Origin: Falsiroseomonas ponticola
GTDB lineage: Bacteria; Pseudomonadota; Alphaproteobacteria; Acetobacterales; Acetobacteraceae
DNA: 64,000 nt
Direction of reading: 5' to 3'
Assembly (NCBI RefSeq): GCF_016805305.1
Contig: NZ_JAERQN010000002.1
Location: 62,001-126,000, forward strand
Positions 8,625-17,948 of the stretch are shown piece by piece (position 1 is the first letter of the stretch; the number at the start of each line of letters is the position of its first letter). Made by a program: the position numbers and the translations under genes. Below the pieces are notes generated by a model. That model worked only from the letters and a program-made list of their open reading frames with translations, was not told where the DNA came from and did no database searches.

Positions 8625-10220
8625 ATGACGTCCACCGCAACCGCCCTCTCCGGGACCGGCGTCGCCGGCTCGGCGGCCGTCCATGCCAACCTGACCGCTG
8701 CGGGGCTCTACGCCCATGCGCTGCGCCGGGGCGAGGGGCGGCTTTCGGCGGATGGCGCCTTCATGGCGATCACCGGCCAGCACACCGGCCGCTCCGTCCA
8801 GGACAAGTTCGTCGTGGACGACCCGGAAGTGCATGACGCGATCTGGTGGGGCAAGATCAACCAGCCCCTGCCGCCCGCGAAGTTCGCCGGCTTCAGCGCC
8901 AAGGTGCGCGAATGGCTCGGCGCGCGCGAGGAACTCTTCACCCAGGACCTCTTCGCCGGCGCCGATACCGGCCACCGCATCAAGGTGCGCCTGGTGACGA
9001 CGAATGCGTGGCATGCCCTGTTCGCCCGCAACATGTTCATCCGCCCGACGGCGGAGGAGCTGAAGACCTTCGAGCCCGACTTCTTCATCCTGCACGCCCC
9101 GGAATACGAGGCGAACCCGGCCGAGGATGGCTGCCGCACCTCGACCCTGATCGCGCTGTCCTTCGCCAAGCGCACCATCTGCATCGCGGGCACGAGCTAT
9201 GCCGGCGAGATCAAGAAGTCGATCTTCACCGTCATGAACTGGCTGCTGCCCGAGCGTGGCGTGCTGCCGATGCACTGCTCCGCCAACCTCGGCAAGGGTG
9301 GCGACACCGCGCTGTTCTTCGGCCTGTCGGGCACGGGCAAGACGACGCTCAGCAGCGACCCCGAGCGCAGCCTGATCGGCGATGACGAGCATGGCTGGTC
9401 GGATACCGGCGTCTTCAACTTCGAAGGTGGCTGCTACGCCAAGGTCATCAAGCTGTCGAAGGAAGCCGAGCCGCAGATCTGGGACGCCAGCCACCGCTTC
9501 GGCGCGGTGCTGGAGAACGTCCATGGCGATGAGCACGGCGTCCTCGACCTCGACGACAACCGCTACACAGAGAATACGCGGTCCTGCTACCCGATCGAGT
9601 TCATCCCGAACATCGTGACGGGCGGCCAGGCGGGCAAGCCGAAGAACGTGGTGATGCTGACGGCCGACGCCTTCGGCGTGCTGCCGCCGATCGCCAAGCT
9701 CTCCGCCGCGCAGGCCATGTACCACTTCATGTCCGGCTACACCGCGCGCGTCGCGGGCACCGAGAAGGGCCTGGGCAAGGAGCCGCAGGCGACCTTCTCC
9801 ACCTGCTTCGGCGCGCCCTTCCTGCCGCGCCACCCCGAGGTCTATGGCCGCATGCTGGCGGAGCGCATCGCCAAGGACGGCGCCGATGTGTGGCTGGTGA
9901 ACACCGGCTGGACCGGCGGCGCCTATGGCACGGGCAAGCGGATGAGCATCCAGCACACCCGCGCCCTGCTGCGCGCGGCGCTGGACGGCTCGCTCGCCAA
10001 GGTCGAGTTCGTGCGTGACCCCTTCTTCGGCCTGATGATCCCGAAGGCGGTGCCGGGCATCCCCGACAACGTGCTGAACCCGCGCGACAGCTGGGCCGAC
10101 AAGGCCGCCTACGACAAGCAGGCGAAGCACCTCGTCTCCCTGTTCGAGAAGAATTTTTCGACGTTTGCCGATGCGGTAGGGGACGACGTGAAGGAGGCGG
10201 CGATCAAGGCCGCGGCGTAA
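8625..10220 (+). CDS. pckA: Phosphoenolpyruvate carboxykinase (ATP)
   Basis: The 531-residue cytosolic enzyme converts oxaloacetate and ATP to PEP and CO2, the entry step of gluconeogenesis. It shows the kinase-1a P-loop 'GLSGTGKTTLSSDP' near residue 233, the preceding 'MHCSANLGKGGDTALFFG', and the family motif 'LIGDDEHGWSD'. Its length is normal for ATP-dependent PckA. The ATG follows GGAGG. A strong terminator lies 22 bases after the stop, so the gene is probably transcribed alone. The proximity of chvI matches the arrangement in other alphaproteobacteria. Confidence 0.96.
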   Translation: MTSTATALSGTGVAGSAAVHANLTAAGLYAHALRRGEGRLSADGAFMAITGQHTGRSVQDKFVVDDPEVHDAIWWGKINQPLPPAKFAGFSAKVREWLGAREELFTQDLFAGADTGHRIKVRLVTTNAWHALFARNMFIRPTAEELKTFEPDFFILHAPEYEANPAEDGCRTSTLIALSFAKRTICIAGTSYAGEIKKSIFTVMNWLLPERGVLPMHCSANLGKGGDTALFFGLSGTGKTTLSSDPERSLIGDDEHGWSDTGVFNFEGGCYAKVIKLSKEAEPQIWDASHRFGAVLENVHGDEHGVLDLDDNRYTENTRSCYPIEFIPNIVTGGQAGKPKNVVMLTADAFGVLPPIAKLSAAQAMYHFMSGYTARVAGTEKGLGKEPQATFSTCFGAPFLPRHPEVYGRMLAERIAKDGADVWLVNTGWTGGAYGTGKRMSIQHTRALLRAALDGSLAKVEFVRDPFFGLMIPKAVPGIPDNVLNPRDSWADKAAYDKQAKHLVSLFEKNFSTFADAVGDDVKEAAIKAAA

Positions 10221-10242
10221 GCCTTTCCGGGCTGGACCATCC

Positions 10243-10277
10243 AGGGCGTGTCCCCATCATGGGGGCGCGCCCTTTTT
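10243..10277 (+). terminator. Rho-independent terminator of pckA
   Basis: A 14-bp stem (AGGGCGTGTCCCCA against TGGGGGCGCGCCCT, with two G-U pairs) and a short loop are followed directly by TTTTT at 10273-10277. This is a classical intrinsic terminator for the plus strand. Confidence 0.85.
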
Positions 10278-10295
10278 CATGTCCGGACCCCTGCC

Positions 10296-10700
10296 ATGCC
10301 CCTCGACGAGACCACGCCCCGCCGGCAGCCCCAGCGCCCGGAACCCGCGCGCAACGTGCTCGGCGGCACGCTGCTGCCCTGCTCCGTCGCACCGCTGACG
10401 GGCTTCCTCCGCGATGGCTGCTGCAACACCGGGCCGCAGGATCTGGGCCTTCACGTCGTCTGCGCCGAGGTGACCGAGGATTTTCTCCGGTTCAGCGCCT
10501 CGCGCGGCAACGACCTCTCCACGCCGCGGCCGGAATACGGCTTCGCCGGGCTGAAGCCCGGGGATCGCTGGTGCCTCTGCGCGGCGCGATGGGAGGAAGC
10601 GCGCCTGGCCGGCATGGCGCCGCCCGTGCTGCTGGAAGCGACGCATGAAGCCGCCCTCGGCGTCATCCGCCGCGATGACCTGCTGGCGCATGGGGTGTAG
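10296..10700 (+). CDS. DUF2237 family protein
   Basis: The 134-residue cytoplasmic protein carries the full DUF2237 pattern: 'NVLGGTLLPCS', 'GFLRDGCCNTGPQDLGLH', 'RGNDLSTPRPEYGFAGLKPG' and 'RWCLCAARW'. The conserved cysteines (the CC pair and CLC) suggest metal binding or redox chemistry, but the function is not known. The gene begins only 19 bases after the pckA terminator T-run, so it has either its own promoter inside that region or depends on read-through. It converges with the MFS gene; the gap contains several hairpins. Confidence 0.8.
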   Translation: MPLDETTPRRQPQRPEPARNVLGGTLLPCSVAPLTGFLRDGCCNTGPQDLGLHVVCAEVTEDFLRFSASRGNDLSTPRPEYGFAGLKPGDRWCLCAARWEEARLAGMAPPVLLEATHEAALGVIRRDDLLAHGV

Positions 10701-10727
10701 CGAGGCGCAGTGGCGCTCGTTGCCGCA

Positions 10728-10786
10728 GAGAGGGGCCGCCGGCCCCTCTCCGCACCTCTCCCCGCCAGGGGCCAGCGGGCCCCTGG
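10728..10786 (+). repeat. Two-hairpin intergenic repeat, copy A
   Basis: Stem 1 is GAGAGGGGCC (10728-10737), loop GCC, GGCCCCTCTC (10741-10750). A CGCACC-containing spacer follows. Stem 2 is CCAGGGGCC (10765-10773) with GGCCCCTGG (10778-10786), followed by ACCCCAG. The layout matches copies at 21017, 42584 and (reverse) 42708, with different stem bases that stay paired. This copy lies between convergent genes and may act as a terminator. Confidence 0.65.
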
Positions 10787-10800
10787 ACCCCAGGCTTTGC

Positions 10801-10877
10801 ATCGGATGGTGAGGGGAGGGGCACGGCGCGAGCGCTTGCCCTACGCTTCCTCCATGCCCCTCCCCTCACCATCCGAT
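10801..10877. repeat. Perfect 23-bp inverted repeat with 31-bp centre
   Basis: The segment 10801-10823 (beginning ATCGGATGGTGAGGGG) is the exact reverse complement of 10855-10877. The 31-base centre has no open frame. It lies in the gap between the convergent DUF2237 and MFS genes. It could form a long hairpin or cruciform, act as a bidirectional terminator, or be the remains of a small mobile element. No T-run or clear target duplication is seen. Confidence 0.7.
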
Positions 10878-10888
10878 TGAAGGGGGAT

Positions 10889-10910
10889 CAAAGGGGCCGC
10901 TGCCCCTTTG
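10889..10910. repeat. Perfect 9-bp hairpin in the DUF2237/MFS gap
   Basis: CAAAGGGGC (10889-10897), loop CGCT, GCCCCTTTG (10902-10910). A further weaker hairpin (GGGGAAG ... CTTCCCC) follows at about 10924-10949, just before the MFS stop. The hairpin resembles stem 1 of the two-hairpin repeats but the second half is not conserved. Confidence 0.5.
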
Positions 10911-10961
10911 CGGGAAAGGGGTACGGGGAAGGGGCAGAGCCTCTTCCCCGGGCCACCGGCA

Positions 10962-12158
10962 CTACCGCGCCCGTAACCCCTGCACCGCCGCGGCGATGGC
11001 CGTTGCCGCCATGAAGGCGGCGCCGAGCAGGAAGACGGCGTTCGGATGGCCGCTATCCATCAGCCAGGCGAAGAGGATGGGCGCGACGACGCCGCCGATG
11101 TTGAAGCCGGTGGAGACGACGCCGAAGACGGCGCCGGCCTGGCCGGGGGGCGCGGCGGCGCGGACCATCATGTCCCGCGACGGCATGCAGAGGCCCGTCA
11201 GGATGCCGGAGGCGCCCATCATCACCGGGATCAGCAGCGCCGGGACGGTGGCGAGGCCGAGGGTCGCGGTGATGACGGCGCCGGCGCCGAAGCCCGCCGC
11301 GGCGACCAGGCCATGGCGCTTCGAACGGTCCGCGATCCAGCCGCCGAGCAGCACGCCGAGCGCCGAGCCCACGAGGAAGAAGGTCAGCGCGGTGGAGGCG
11401 AGGGTGAGGGAGAGGCCGTTGCCCGTGACCAGCGCCGCGACGACGAAGCCGTTCACGCCGCCGATGGACAGCGCGATGAGGATGAAGAAGCCCGTCAGCC
11501 CGATGACGGCGGGGCTGAGCACGCGGGTCGGCTGCCCGGCCTCGGGCTTCACGCGGCGGACGGGCTGGTCCGCCGGGCAGGCCGTCCAGACGAAGAGGGC
11601 AACGCCGAGGCCGATGAGCCCCGCGGCCGCGACGGCGCCCTGCACGCCGAAGGCGGCGGCGAGCCCGATCATCATGGTCGGCGCGATGGCGCCGCCGAGG
11701 TAGCCCGCGAAGGTGTGCAGCGAGAAGGCGCGGCCCATGCGCGCGCCGCCGATGCCGCCATTGAGGATGGCGTAGTCCGCGGGGTGGTAGACGGCGTTGG
11801 CGAGCCCGGCCATGGCCGCGGCCGCGACCAGGAAGGCGTAGCTGCCGGTCAGGCCGAAGAGGGTGAAGGCGCAGCCGCCCAGCACCAGCCCCGCCGTCAG
11901 CACGCGGCGCGGGCCGAGGCGATCGACCATGAAGCCGACCGGCGCCTGGGTGAAGGCGGAGACCAGGCTGAAGATGGTCATGGCGAGCCCGAGTTCGACG
12001 AAGGTGACGTCGAGCCTCTCCCGCAGCAGCGGGAAGAGGGGCGGGAAGACCATGATGTGCAAATGGCTGACGGCGTGGGCGACGCCGATGGCCGTCAGCG
12101 TGCGGCGTTCGGTGGAGGTCCAGGCGGTGGCGGGGATGTGGTCCGCGGTGGTGCTCAA
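10962..12158 (-). CDS. MFS transporter, fosmidomycin-resistance (Fsr)-like
   Basis: The 398-residue membrane protein has about 12 predicted transmembrane segments. The N-terminal '[21 protein letters not shown]' region, with histidines in the first helix, resembles the Fsr branch of the major facilitator family; '[12 protein letters not shown]' is the conserved loop 2-3 motif. The start appears to be a TTG overlapping the polA stop (ATTGA), so it is translated right behind polA. Substrates cannot be deduced; Fsr-like proteins export drugs or small metabolites. Confidence 0.8.
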   Translation of the reverse strand: MSTTADHIPATAWTSTERRTLTAIGVAHAVSHLHIMVFPPLFPLLRERLDVTFVELGLAMTIFSLVSAFTQAPVGFMVDRLGPRRVLTAGLVLGGCAFTLFGLTGSYAFLVAAAAMAGLANAVYHPADYAILNGGIGGARMGRAFSLHTFAGYLGGAIAPTMMIGLAAAFGVQGAVAAAGLIGLGVALFVWTACPADQPVRRVKPEAGQPTRVLSPAVIGLTGFFILIALSIGGVNGFVVAALVTGNGLSLTLASTALTFFLVGSALGVLLGGWIADRSKRHGLVAAAGFGAGAVITATLGLATVPALLIPVMMGASGILTGLCMPSRDMMVRAAAPPGQAGAVFGVVSTGFNIGGVVAPILFAWLMDSGHPNAVFLLGAAFMAATAIAAAVQGLRAR

Positions 12159-15004
12159 TGCGCTTCCGCCCAGGATTGGCCGTGGCCGACCTCCACGGCG
12201 AGGGGAACGGCCAGGTCGGCGACGCTTTCCATGATCTGGCGGACGAGGGCGCCGGTGGCCTCGATCTCGCCCTCCGGCACCTCGAACACCAGTTCGTCGT
12301 GGACCTGGAGGAGCATGCGGGCGGAGAGGTTGGCATCCCGCAGCGCGCGGGGCAGGCGGACCATGGCGCGCTTGATGACCTCCGCGGCACCGCCCTGGAA
12401 GGGGGCGTTGATGGCGGCGCGTTCGGCGCCGCCGCGGCGGACGGGGTCCTTGCTGGCGATGTCGGCGATCCAGAGCTTCCGGCCGAAGGGGGTGAGCACG
12501 TAGCCGGTGGTGCGCGCATCCTCCTTCAGCTTTTCCATGCAGTTCCGGATCCCCGGGTATTGCGCGAAATAGGCATCGATGATGCCGCGGGCCTCCCCGG
12601 GGCCGATGCCGAGCCGCGCGGCCAGGCCGAAGGCGGACATGCCGTAGATGATGCCGAAATTGATGGTCTTGGCGCGGCGGCGGGCTTCCTTGTCCACCTT
12701 GTCGGGGGGGATGCGGAAGATGTCGGAGGCTGTGCGGGAATGGATGTCCTGCCCCGTCGCGAAGGCTTCCTTCAGCGCGGGCACGTCGGCGACATGGGCC
12801 AGGATGCGAAGCTCGATCTGGCTGTAGTCGGCGGCCATCAGCACATGGCCGGGGTCGGCCACGAAGGCGCGGCGGATGCGCTGCCCTTCCTCCGTCCGGA
12901 CCGGGATGTTCTGCAGGTTCGGCTCGGTGGAGGAGAGGCGGCCGGTCGAAGTGACCGCCATCGCGAAGTCGGTGTGGACGCGGCTGTTGCCGTCGAGGCG
13001 CTGGGCCAGCGCGTCCACATAGGTCGATTTCAGCTTCTGGATCTGGCGCCAGTCCAGCACGCGCCGCGCGAGGGGCACCTGCTGCTGGGCCAACTCCTCC
13101 AGCACGCTCGCATCCGTGCCCCAGGCGCCGGTGAGCTTGCTGCGCTTGCCGCCGGGCAGCTTCATCTCGTCGAAGAGGATTTCGCCGAGCTGCTTGGGCG
13201 AGCCGACATTGAAGGGGCGGCCGGCGAGTTCGTGGATCTGCTTCTCGTAGAGGGCCAGCTTCTCCGCGAAATCCTCCCCGATGCGGGCGAGTTCGCCGGC
13301 ATCGATGCGGATGCCGGCCAGCTCCATGTCCCGCAGCACGCCGACCATGCGGCGCTCCACCTGTTCATAGAGCGTCAGCGCGCGGGCGGAGCGGAGTTCC
13401 GGCTTGAAGAGATGCCAGAGGCGGAGCGTGACGTCCGCATCCTCCGCCGCATAGGCCGTCGCCTTGTCGAGCGCCACACGAGCAAAACTGATGCGGTTGC
13501 GGCCGGTGCCGGTGACGCTGTCGAAGGTGATCGGCGTGTGGCCGAGATGTTTCGTGGACAGCTCATCCATGCCATGGCCATGCGCGCCGGCGCGCAGCGC
13601 GTAGGACATCAGCATGGTGTCGTCGATCGGCGCGACGGCGATGGCACCGTTGCTGTCGCGGCACAGCACTTCGAGGTCGTACTTCGCGTTGTGCAGCACC
13701 TTCAGCACGCTGGGGTCCTGCAGCAGCGGCTTGAGCTCCGCCATCGCCGTGTCGTGGTCGATCTGCTCGGGCGTGCCGGAGCCCATCAAATCGCCGCTGC
13801 CCTCATGCCGCAGCGGCACGTAGCAGGCGCGGCCGGGGGCGACGGCGATGGAGAGGCCCACGAGTTGCGCCTTCAGCGCATCGAGGCTGTCGGTTTCGGT
13901 GTCGAAGCCCATGACGCCCGCGGCGCGGGCCTCCGCGATCCAGGACCGCAGCGCCTCGACGGTGGTGACCGTCTCATAGGGGCCGAAGGGCGCGGCGCCG
14001 GGCTGCGGGGTCGGCTCCGGCGCGCTGGCATCCGGCGCGCGGGGGGCGCTGCGGACGACGGCATTGGCCTCGCCCAGGCCAAGGCGGGCCAGCAGGCTGC
14101 GGAAGCCGTTGTCGCGCAGGAATTTCTCGAGAACGGCCGGGGAGGGCGGGCGGACCTCCATCTTCTCGATGGGGCAGGGCAGGGGCGCATCCGCATCCAG
14201 CATCACCAGGCGGCGGCTGATGCGGGCCTTCTCCGCGTTCTGCTCAAGCGCTTCCCGCCGCTTCGGCTGCTTGATCTTCGCCGTATTGGCGAGGAGGTTC
14301 TCCAGGTCGCCATACTCGGTGATGAGCTGGGCCGCGGTCTTGATGCCGATGCCGGGCACGCCGGGCACATTGTCCGTGCTGTCGCCGGCCAGCGCTTGTA
14401 CCTCCACCACCTTGTCGGGGGTGACGCCGAACTTCTCGAAGACCTCGGGCTCCCGGATCGGCTTCTGCTTGATCGGGTCCAGCATCTCCACGCCCGGCCG
14501 GACCAGCTGCATCAAATCCTTGTCGGAGGAGACGATGGCGACGCTGCCGCCCTCCGCCACGAAGGCCTTGGCATAGGCGGCGATGAGGTCATCGGCCTCG
14601 AAGCCCTGCAGCTCCGCCTGGCAGACGCCGAGCGCTTCCGTCGCCTCCCGGATCAGGGCGAACTGGGGGACCAGTTCGGGGGGCGGTTCGGGGCGGTGGG
14701 CCTTGTAGTCGGGGTAGAAATCGTTGCGGAAGGTGGTGCGGTTGCTGTCGAAGACGACGGCGATGTGGGTCGCGGAGTTGCGGGCGAGGAACTGGGACAG
14801 CATCTGGGTGAAGCCGAAGACGGCGTTCACATGCGTGCCGTCCGGCCGAGTCATCGGCGGCAGGGCGTGATAGGCGCGGAAGATGTAGCCCGACCCATCG
14901 ACCAGGATCAGGCGCTTCTGGCCCGGCGCCACGGGCGCCACGGGATCGGACGCCACCGGGGCGACCGGGTCCGCGGCCTTTGCCGCCGTTTCCTCCCCTG
15001 CCAC
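12155..15004 (-). CDS. polA: DNA polymerase I
   Basis: This is a full three-domain polymerase of about 949 residues. The 5' nuclease domain begins at '[21 protein letters not shown]'. The 3'-5' proofreading domain keeps its metal ligands ('[12 protein letters not shown]' and '[13 protein letters not shown]'). The polymerase domain has motif A '[12 protein letters not shown]', the O-helix '[15 protein letters not shown]' and motif C '[11 protein letters not shown]'. The role is primer removal and repair synthesis. The chosen start is a GTG (15002-15004) just past the stop of the zinc-finger gene; a longer frame would overlap that gene. An acidic Ala/Pro-rich leader of about 25 residues precedes the nuclease domain. 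Confidence 0.93.
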   Translation of the reverse strand: MAGEETAAKAADPVAPVASDPVAPVAPGQKRLILVDGSGYIFRAYHALPPMTRPDGTHVNAVFGFTQMLSQFLARNSATHIAVVFDSNRTTFRNDFYPDYKAHRPEPPPELVPQFALIREATEALGVCQAELQGFEADDLIAAYAKAFVAEGGSVAIVSSDKDLMQLVRPGVEMLDPIKQKPIREPEVFEKFGVTPDKVVEVQALAGDSTDNVPGVPGIGIKTAAQLITEYGDLENLLANTAKIKQPKRREALEQNAEKARISRRLVMLDADAPLPCPIEKMEVRPPSPAVLEKFLRDNGFRSLLARLGLGEANAVVRSAPRAPDASAPEPTPQPGAAPFGPYETVTTVEALRSWIAEARAAGVMGFDTETDSLDALKAQLVGLSIAVAPGRACYVPLRHEGSGDLMGSGTPEQIDHDTAMAELKPLLQDPSVLKVLHNAKYDLEVLCRDSNGAIAVAPIDDTMLMSYALRAGAHGHGMDELSTKHLGHTPITFDSVTGTGRNRISFARVALDKATAYAAEDADVTLRLWHLFKPELRSARALTLYEQVERRMVGVLRDMELAGIRIDAGELARIGEDFAEKLALYEKQIHELAGRPFNVGSPKQLGEILFDEMKLPGGKRSKLTGAWGTDASVLEELAQQQVPLARRVLDWRQIQKLKSTYVDALAQRLDGNSRVHTDFAMAVTSTGRLSSTEPNLQNIPVRTEEGQRIRRAFVADPGHVLMAADYSQIELRILAHVADVPALKEAFATGQDIHSRTASDIFRIPPDKVDKEARRRAKTINFGIIYGMSAFGLAARLGIGPGEARGIIDAYFAQYPGIRNCMEKLKEDARTTGYVLTPFGRKLWIADIASKDPVRRGGAERAAINAPFQGGAAEVIKRAMVRLPRALRDANLSARMLLQVHDELVFEVPEGEIEATGALVRQIMESVADLAVPLAVEVGHGQSWAEAH

Positions 15005-15011
15005 GACCGGC

Positions 15012-15236
15012 TCAGTGCCCGTGGTCGTCGCCGGCGCCCTCGGCCAGGACATGGGTGCGGGAGCAGTAGGGGCAGGTGACCTGCTTCTCCTCGATGCGGA
15101 GATAGACCAGCGGGTGGCCGAGATTGCCGCCGCCGCCATCGCAGCCGACGACGCGGCTGTGGACGATGATGGTGTCCTCCGGCGTCACCCCCGGCAGGGC
15201 GATCGGGGCATAGCCGGTCATTCGCTGGTCGCGCAT
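15012..15236 (-). CDS. Small zinc-finger protein (NDUFS6-like, COG4391)
   Basis: The 74-residue protein has the pattern Cys-x(8)-His ... Cys-x2-Cys ('[18 protein letters not shown]', then '[11 protein letters not shown]'), typical of the NDUFS6-like zinc-finger family found in alphaproteobacteria. A glycine- and histidine-rich end (GDDHGH) closes it. The family relates to an accessory subunit of respiratory complex I; a bacterial role is not settled. It lies just upstream of polA and is probably co-transcribed. Confidence 0.82.
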   Translation of the reverse strand: MRDQRMTGYAPIALPGVTPEDTIIVHSRVVGCDGGGGNLGHPLVYLRIEEKQVTCPYCSRTHVLAEGAGDDHGH

Positions 15237-15338
15237 GGCGGTCCTCTAGGCTGGTGGGCGGAAGATAGGCCCTGGGGGGCGGATCGGCCAGCCCGGCGCG
15301 CATGGACCAGCCCTGCGCCGCGCGCTACCGGTGGGGCC

Positions 15339-16283
15339 ATGCAGCCAACCCACGCCATCGAGATCGCGGGCCTCCGCAAGACCTACCCCGGCGCCAAGGG
15401 GGCCGCGGGCAAGGAAGCGCTGAAGGGCGTGGATCTGGTGGTGCCCCGCGGATCCTTCTTCGGCCTGCTGGGGCCGAACGGGGCGGGGAAATCGACCCTG
15501 ATCGGCATCCTGGCCGGGCTGGTGCAGAAGATCGCGGGCAAGGCCTCGGTCTGGGGCGTCGATCTGGACGCGGACCCGATCGGGCTCCGCCAGCGGATCG
15601 GCGTGGTGCCGCAGGAACTCAACCTCGACCCCTTCTTCACGCCGCGGGAGGCGATGGAGATGCAGGCCGGGCTCTGGGGCGTGCCGAAGGCGCGCCGGCG
15701 GACCATGGAGATCCTGGATGCCGTGGGCCTGGCGGACAAGGCGGATGCCTATGCGCGCAGCCTGTCGGGCGGCATGCGCCGCCGGCTGCTGGTGGCCAAG
15801 GCCATGGTCCATGCGCCGCCCGTGCTGGTGCTGGATGAGCCGACGGCGGGGGTGGATATCGAGCTTCGCGAACAGCTCTGGCGCATGGTGCAGGGGCTGA
15901 ACCGGGCCGGCACCACCATCGTGCTGACCACGCATTACCTGGAGGAGGCGGAAAGCCTCTGCGACCGCATCGCCATCATCGGCCAGGGCCGCCTGATCGC
16001 GAATGAGCCGACGCGGGACCTGATCGCCAGGCTGGACGACAAGACCATCACGGTGACGGTGGCGGAGGACCTCGGCGCCGTGCCGCCCGGCCTGGCGGGG
16101 CATGAGGCGCGGCTGGATGGGCCAAGGCGGCTCGAGATCCGTTATCGCGCGCGGGAGACGCGCGTCGAGGATATCCTGGACGCGGTGCGGGGCGCGGGCC
16201 TCGCCATCCAGGACTTGTCCACCAAGGAGGCCGACCTGAACGCCATCTTCCTGCGGCTGACCCGGGAACAGGTCGCGGCTTGA
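15339..16283 (+). CDS. ABC-2-type transporter ATP-binding protein (CcmA/NodI-like)
   Basis: The 314-residue ATPase has Walker A 'LGPNGAGKST' (about residues 45-53), the Q-loop 'VVPQELNLDPFF', signature 'LSGGMRRRL' near 141, Walker B 'LVLDEPTAGVD' near 163 and the H-loop 'TTHYLEEAE'. The C-terminal 80 residues form the regulatory extension seen in exporters of the YadG/NodI type. No ABC-2 permease is adjacent: the next gene, overlapping by 4 bases, is a lipoprotein hydrolase. In relatives a permease often lies elsewhere, so function is only inferred. Confidence 0.85.
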   Translation: MQPTHAIEIAGLRKTYPGAKGAAGKEALKGVDLVVPRGSFFGLLGPNGAGKSTLIGILAGLVQKIAGKASVWGVDLDADPIGLRQRIGVVPQELNLDPFFTPREAMEMQAGLWGVPKARRRTMEILDAVGLADKADAYARSLSGGMRRRLLVAKAMVHAPPVLVLDEPTAGVDIELREQLWRMVQGLNRAGTTIVLTTHYLEEAESLCDRIAIIGQGRLIANEPTRDLIARLDDKTITVTVAEDLGAVPPGLAGHEARLDGPRRLEIRYRARETRVEDILDAVRGAGLAIQDLSTKEADLNAIFLRLTREQVAA

Positions 16284-17266
16284 TCCGGGCGCTGCTGGCC
16301 GCTTCCGCGCTGCTGCTGGCGGCGGCCTGCACGCCGGTGGTGATGCCGGCCGGCCCGCCCGTGGCCCTGCCGCGGCTAGAGGAGGCGGCCGTCATCGCCG
16401 CCGATGGCGCCCGGCTGCCGATGCGGGTCTTCCCGCCAGAGGGCGCGCCCCGCGCCGTGATCCTGGCCCTGCACGGCTTCAACGACCATAGCGGCAACTT
16501 CCTGACCGACAGCCTGGAAGCCCTGAAGCAGGCGGGCATGCTGGTCTATGCCTATGACCAGCGCGGCTTCGGCCGGGCGCCCAACCGCGGCTACTGGGCG
16601 GGGGCGGAGACGATGGCGGCCGATGCCGCCGCGGCCGCGCGCCTGCTGGCCGAACGGCATCCGGGCCTGCCGCTCTTCATGCTCGGCGAGAGCATGGGGG
16701 CCGCGGTCTCCATCCTGGCCGCGGGCATGGACCCCGCGCCGCCGGTGCGCGGCTACCTCCTGCTGGCGCCGGCGCTGTGGAACCGCGAACTCATGAATCC
16801 CCTCATGCGCGGCGGCATCTGGCTGGCGGAGCGCACCATCCCGGCCCTGCCGGTCACGGGCGGCGTCGGCGGCGTGGTGGCCAGCGACAACGAGGCCGCG
16901 CTGCGCCGGCTGGGGCGCGACCCCCTGGTGATCCGCGTGACGCGGGTGGATTCGGCGCTCGGCCTGATGGATCTGATGGACAAGGCGGTGGCGGCGCTGC
17001 CGCGCTGCTGCGGGGGGGCGCCGGCGCTACTGCTCTATGGGGAGCGGGACATGATCGTGCCGCCGCGCATGACCCGCGCGGCGGTGGCCAGCGTGCCGCC
17101 CGAGACGGGGCTGCGCATCGGCGTCTATGCCGGCGGCTACCACCTGCTGCTGGCGGGCGGGAACCGGGAGGAGGTGGTGCGCGACATCCTGGCCTTCATC
17201 GAGGACCCGCGGGGGCCGCTGCCATCGGATGCGGAACAGCGGGCACCGGGGTGGCTGGCACGCTGA
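16280..17266 (+). CDS. Lipoprotein alpha/beta hydrolase (monoacylglycerol lipase-like)
   Basis: The 328-residue protein begins with a lipoprotein signal (lipobox LLAAAC, Cys about residue 17) and continues as an alpha/beta hydrolase: 'ILALHGFNDHSGNF' oxyanion region, 'YDQRGFGRAPNRGYW', nucleophile elbow 'GESMGA', 'LLYGERDMIVPP' (acid) and 'GGYHLLL' (His). This is the lysophospholipase/monoglyceride lipase pattern. The predicted start is a TTG overlapping the ATPase stop (TTGA). Membrane-anchored lipase or esterase activity on acyl-glycerol-like substrates is the likely role. Confidence 0.82.
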   Translation: MIRALLAASALLLAAACTPVVMPAGPPVALPRLEEAAVIAADGARLPMRVFPPEGAPRAVILALHGFNDHSGNFLTDSLEALKQAGMLVYAYDQRGFGRAPNRGYWAGAETMAADAAAAARLLAERHPGLPLFMLGESMGAAVSILAAGMDPAPPVRGYLLLAPALWNRELMNPLMRGGIWLAERTIPALPVTGGVGGVVASDNEAALRRLGRDPLVIRVTRVDSALGLMDLMDKAVAALPRCCGGAPALLLYGERDMIVPPRMTRAAVASVPPETGLRIGVYAGGYHLLLAGGNREEVVRDILAFIEDPRGPLPSDAEQRAPGWLAR

Positions 17267-17301
17267 GGCTTGCCAGCGTGCTGGCGCGATAGGGTTGTCG
17301 C

Positions 17302-17616
17302 TCAGTCGGCCTCGTCCTGGCCGGCCCAACCTTCCAGATCCCGACCCGCATAGAGAAGCCGCAGGATGGTCACGGTCGATCCCGTGACCTGGAAGGCAAT
17401 CGTGACCCGCCGGCGGTAGCCGAGGGTGCGGAGGCCCGGCCGGATGGCATCACGCCGCGTGCCGCGCTCCGGGAACTCGGCCAGGCCGAGGCAGTGCCGC
17501 CGTAGCGCCTCCACATAGCCAAGGGCGCGTTCGGGCAGGGAGGCATCGGCGATGACGTCGTAGAGGTCGCGGAGGTCGTCGAGCGCTTCCGGCGCGAAGA
17601 CGACCCTATGCGTCAC
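17302..17616 (-). CDS. parE: ParE/RelE-family toxin
   Basis: The 104-residue basic protein has the ParE pattern: 'VVFAPEALDDLRDLYDVI' at the N-terminus, 'FPERGTRRDAIRPGLR' in the middle and a C-terminal 'VTILRLLYAGRDLEGW'. The start is a GTG inside the last codons of the antitoxin gene (11-base overlap), so the two are translationally coupled. ParE toxins inhibit DNA gyrase, while RelE relatives cut mRNA; the sequence is closer to ParE. Confidence 0.85.
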   Translation of the reverse strand: MTHRVVFAPEALDDLRDLYDVIADASLPERALGYVEALRRHCLGLAEFPERGTRRDAIRPGLRTLGYRRRVTIAFQVTGSTVTILRLLYAGRDLEGWAGQDEAD

Positions 17617-17893
17617 GCCGCGTCTTCAGCCTTGCCGCGTGATGCGCCCTGAGCGCGGCGCCAACCGCATCGGCACCCATCGCCCTGCCGGGGTCGGCCT
17701 GCATGGCGTCCTGCACGGGGGCCACTTCCTCGCGCAGCCAGCGTTCGACCGCTGCGTCACGCTCCCGCAGCGCGCGCAGGCCGGCGCGGACGACCTCGCT
17801 GGCCGAGGCATAGCCCCCGGTCGCGACCAGCTCGTCCATGTAGCGCGCCTGGTCGGGCGGAAGGCTGATGGTGCGCTTCTCAGCGGTGGCCAT
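17606..17893 (-). CDS. parD: ParD-family ribbon-helix-helix antitoxin
   Basis: The 95-residue protein has the N-terminal ribbon-helix-helix ('KRTISLPPDQARYMDELV', 'GGYASASEVVRAGLRALRER') that binds DNA as a dimer, and a C-terminal tail that would wrap the toxin. It begins at the ATG of 17891-17893. The toxin gene overlaps its end. A perfect 10-bp inverted repeat upstream is the likely operator for autoregulation. Confidence 0.86.
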   Translation of the reverse strand: MATAEKRTISLPPDQARYMDELVATGGYASASEVVRAGLRALRERDAAVERWLREEVAPVQDAMQADPGRAMGADAVGAALRAHHAARLKTRRDA

Positions 17894-17912
17894 GGCGGAA
17901 ACTCCAGGGCGA

Positions 17913-17937
17913 TGCGGTATGAAGGCATCATACCGCA
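17913..17937. promoter_or_regulatory. ParD operator: perfect 10-bp inverted repeat
   Basis: TGCGGTATGA (17913-17922), five-base spacer AGGCA, then TCATACCGCA (17928-17937). It lies 19 bases upstream of the parD ATG and contains AT-rich steps in a GC-rich region, as expected of a ribbon-helix-helix operator over the promoter. Its position also places it just behind the tartrate dehydratase stop. Confidence 0.72.
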
Positions 17938-17948
17938 CCGGCGCAGCC

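Noticed and set aside
10701..10961. A CRISPR-like or tandem repeat array
   Set aside because: The similarity is between inverted arms, not between direct repeats, and spacing is irregular.
12158..15079. A 973-codon open frame opposite polA
   Set aside because: It mirrors the polymerase codons and has the same shadow composition; polA has all catalytic motifs.
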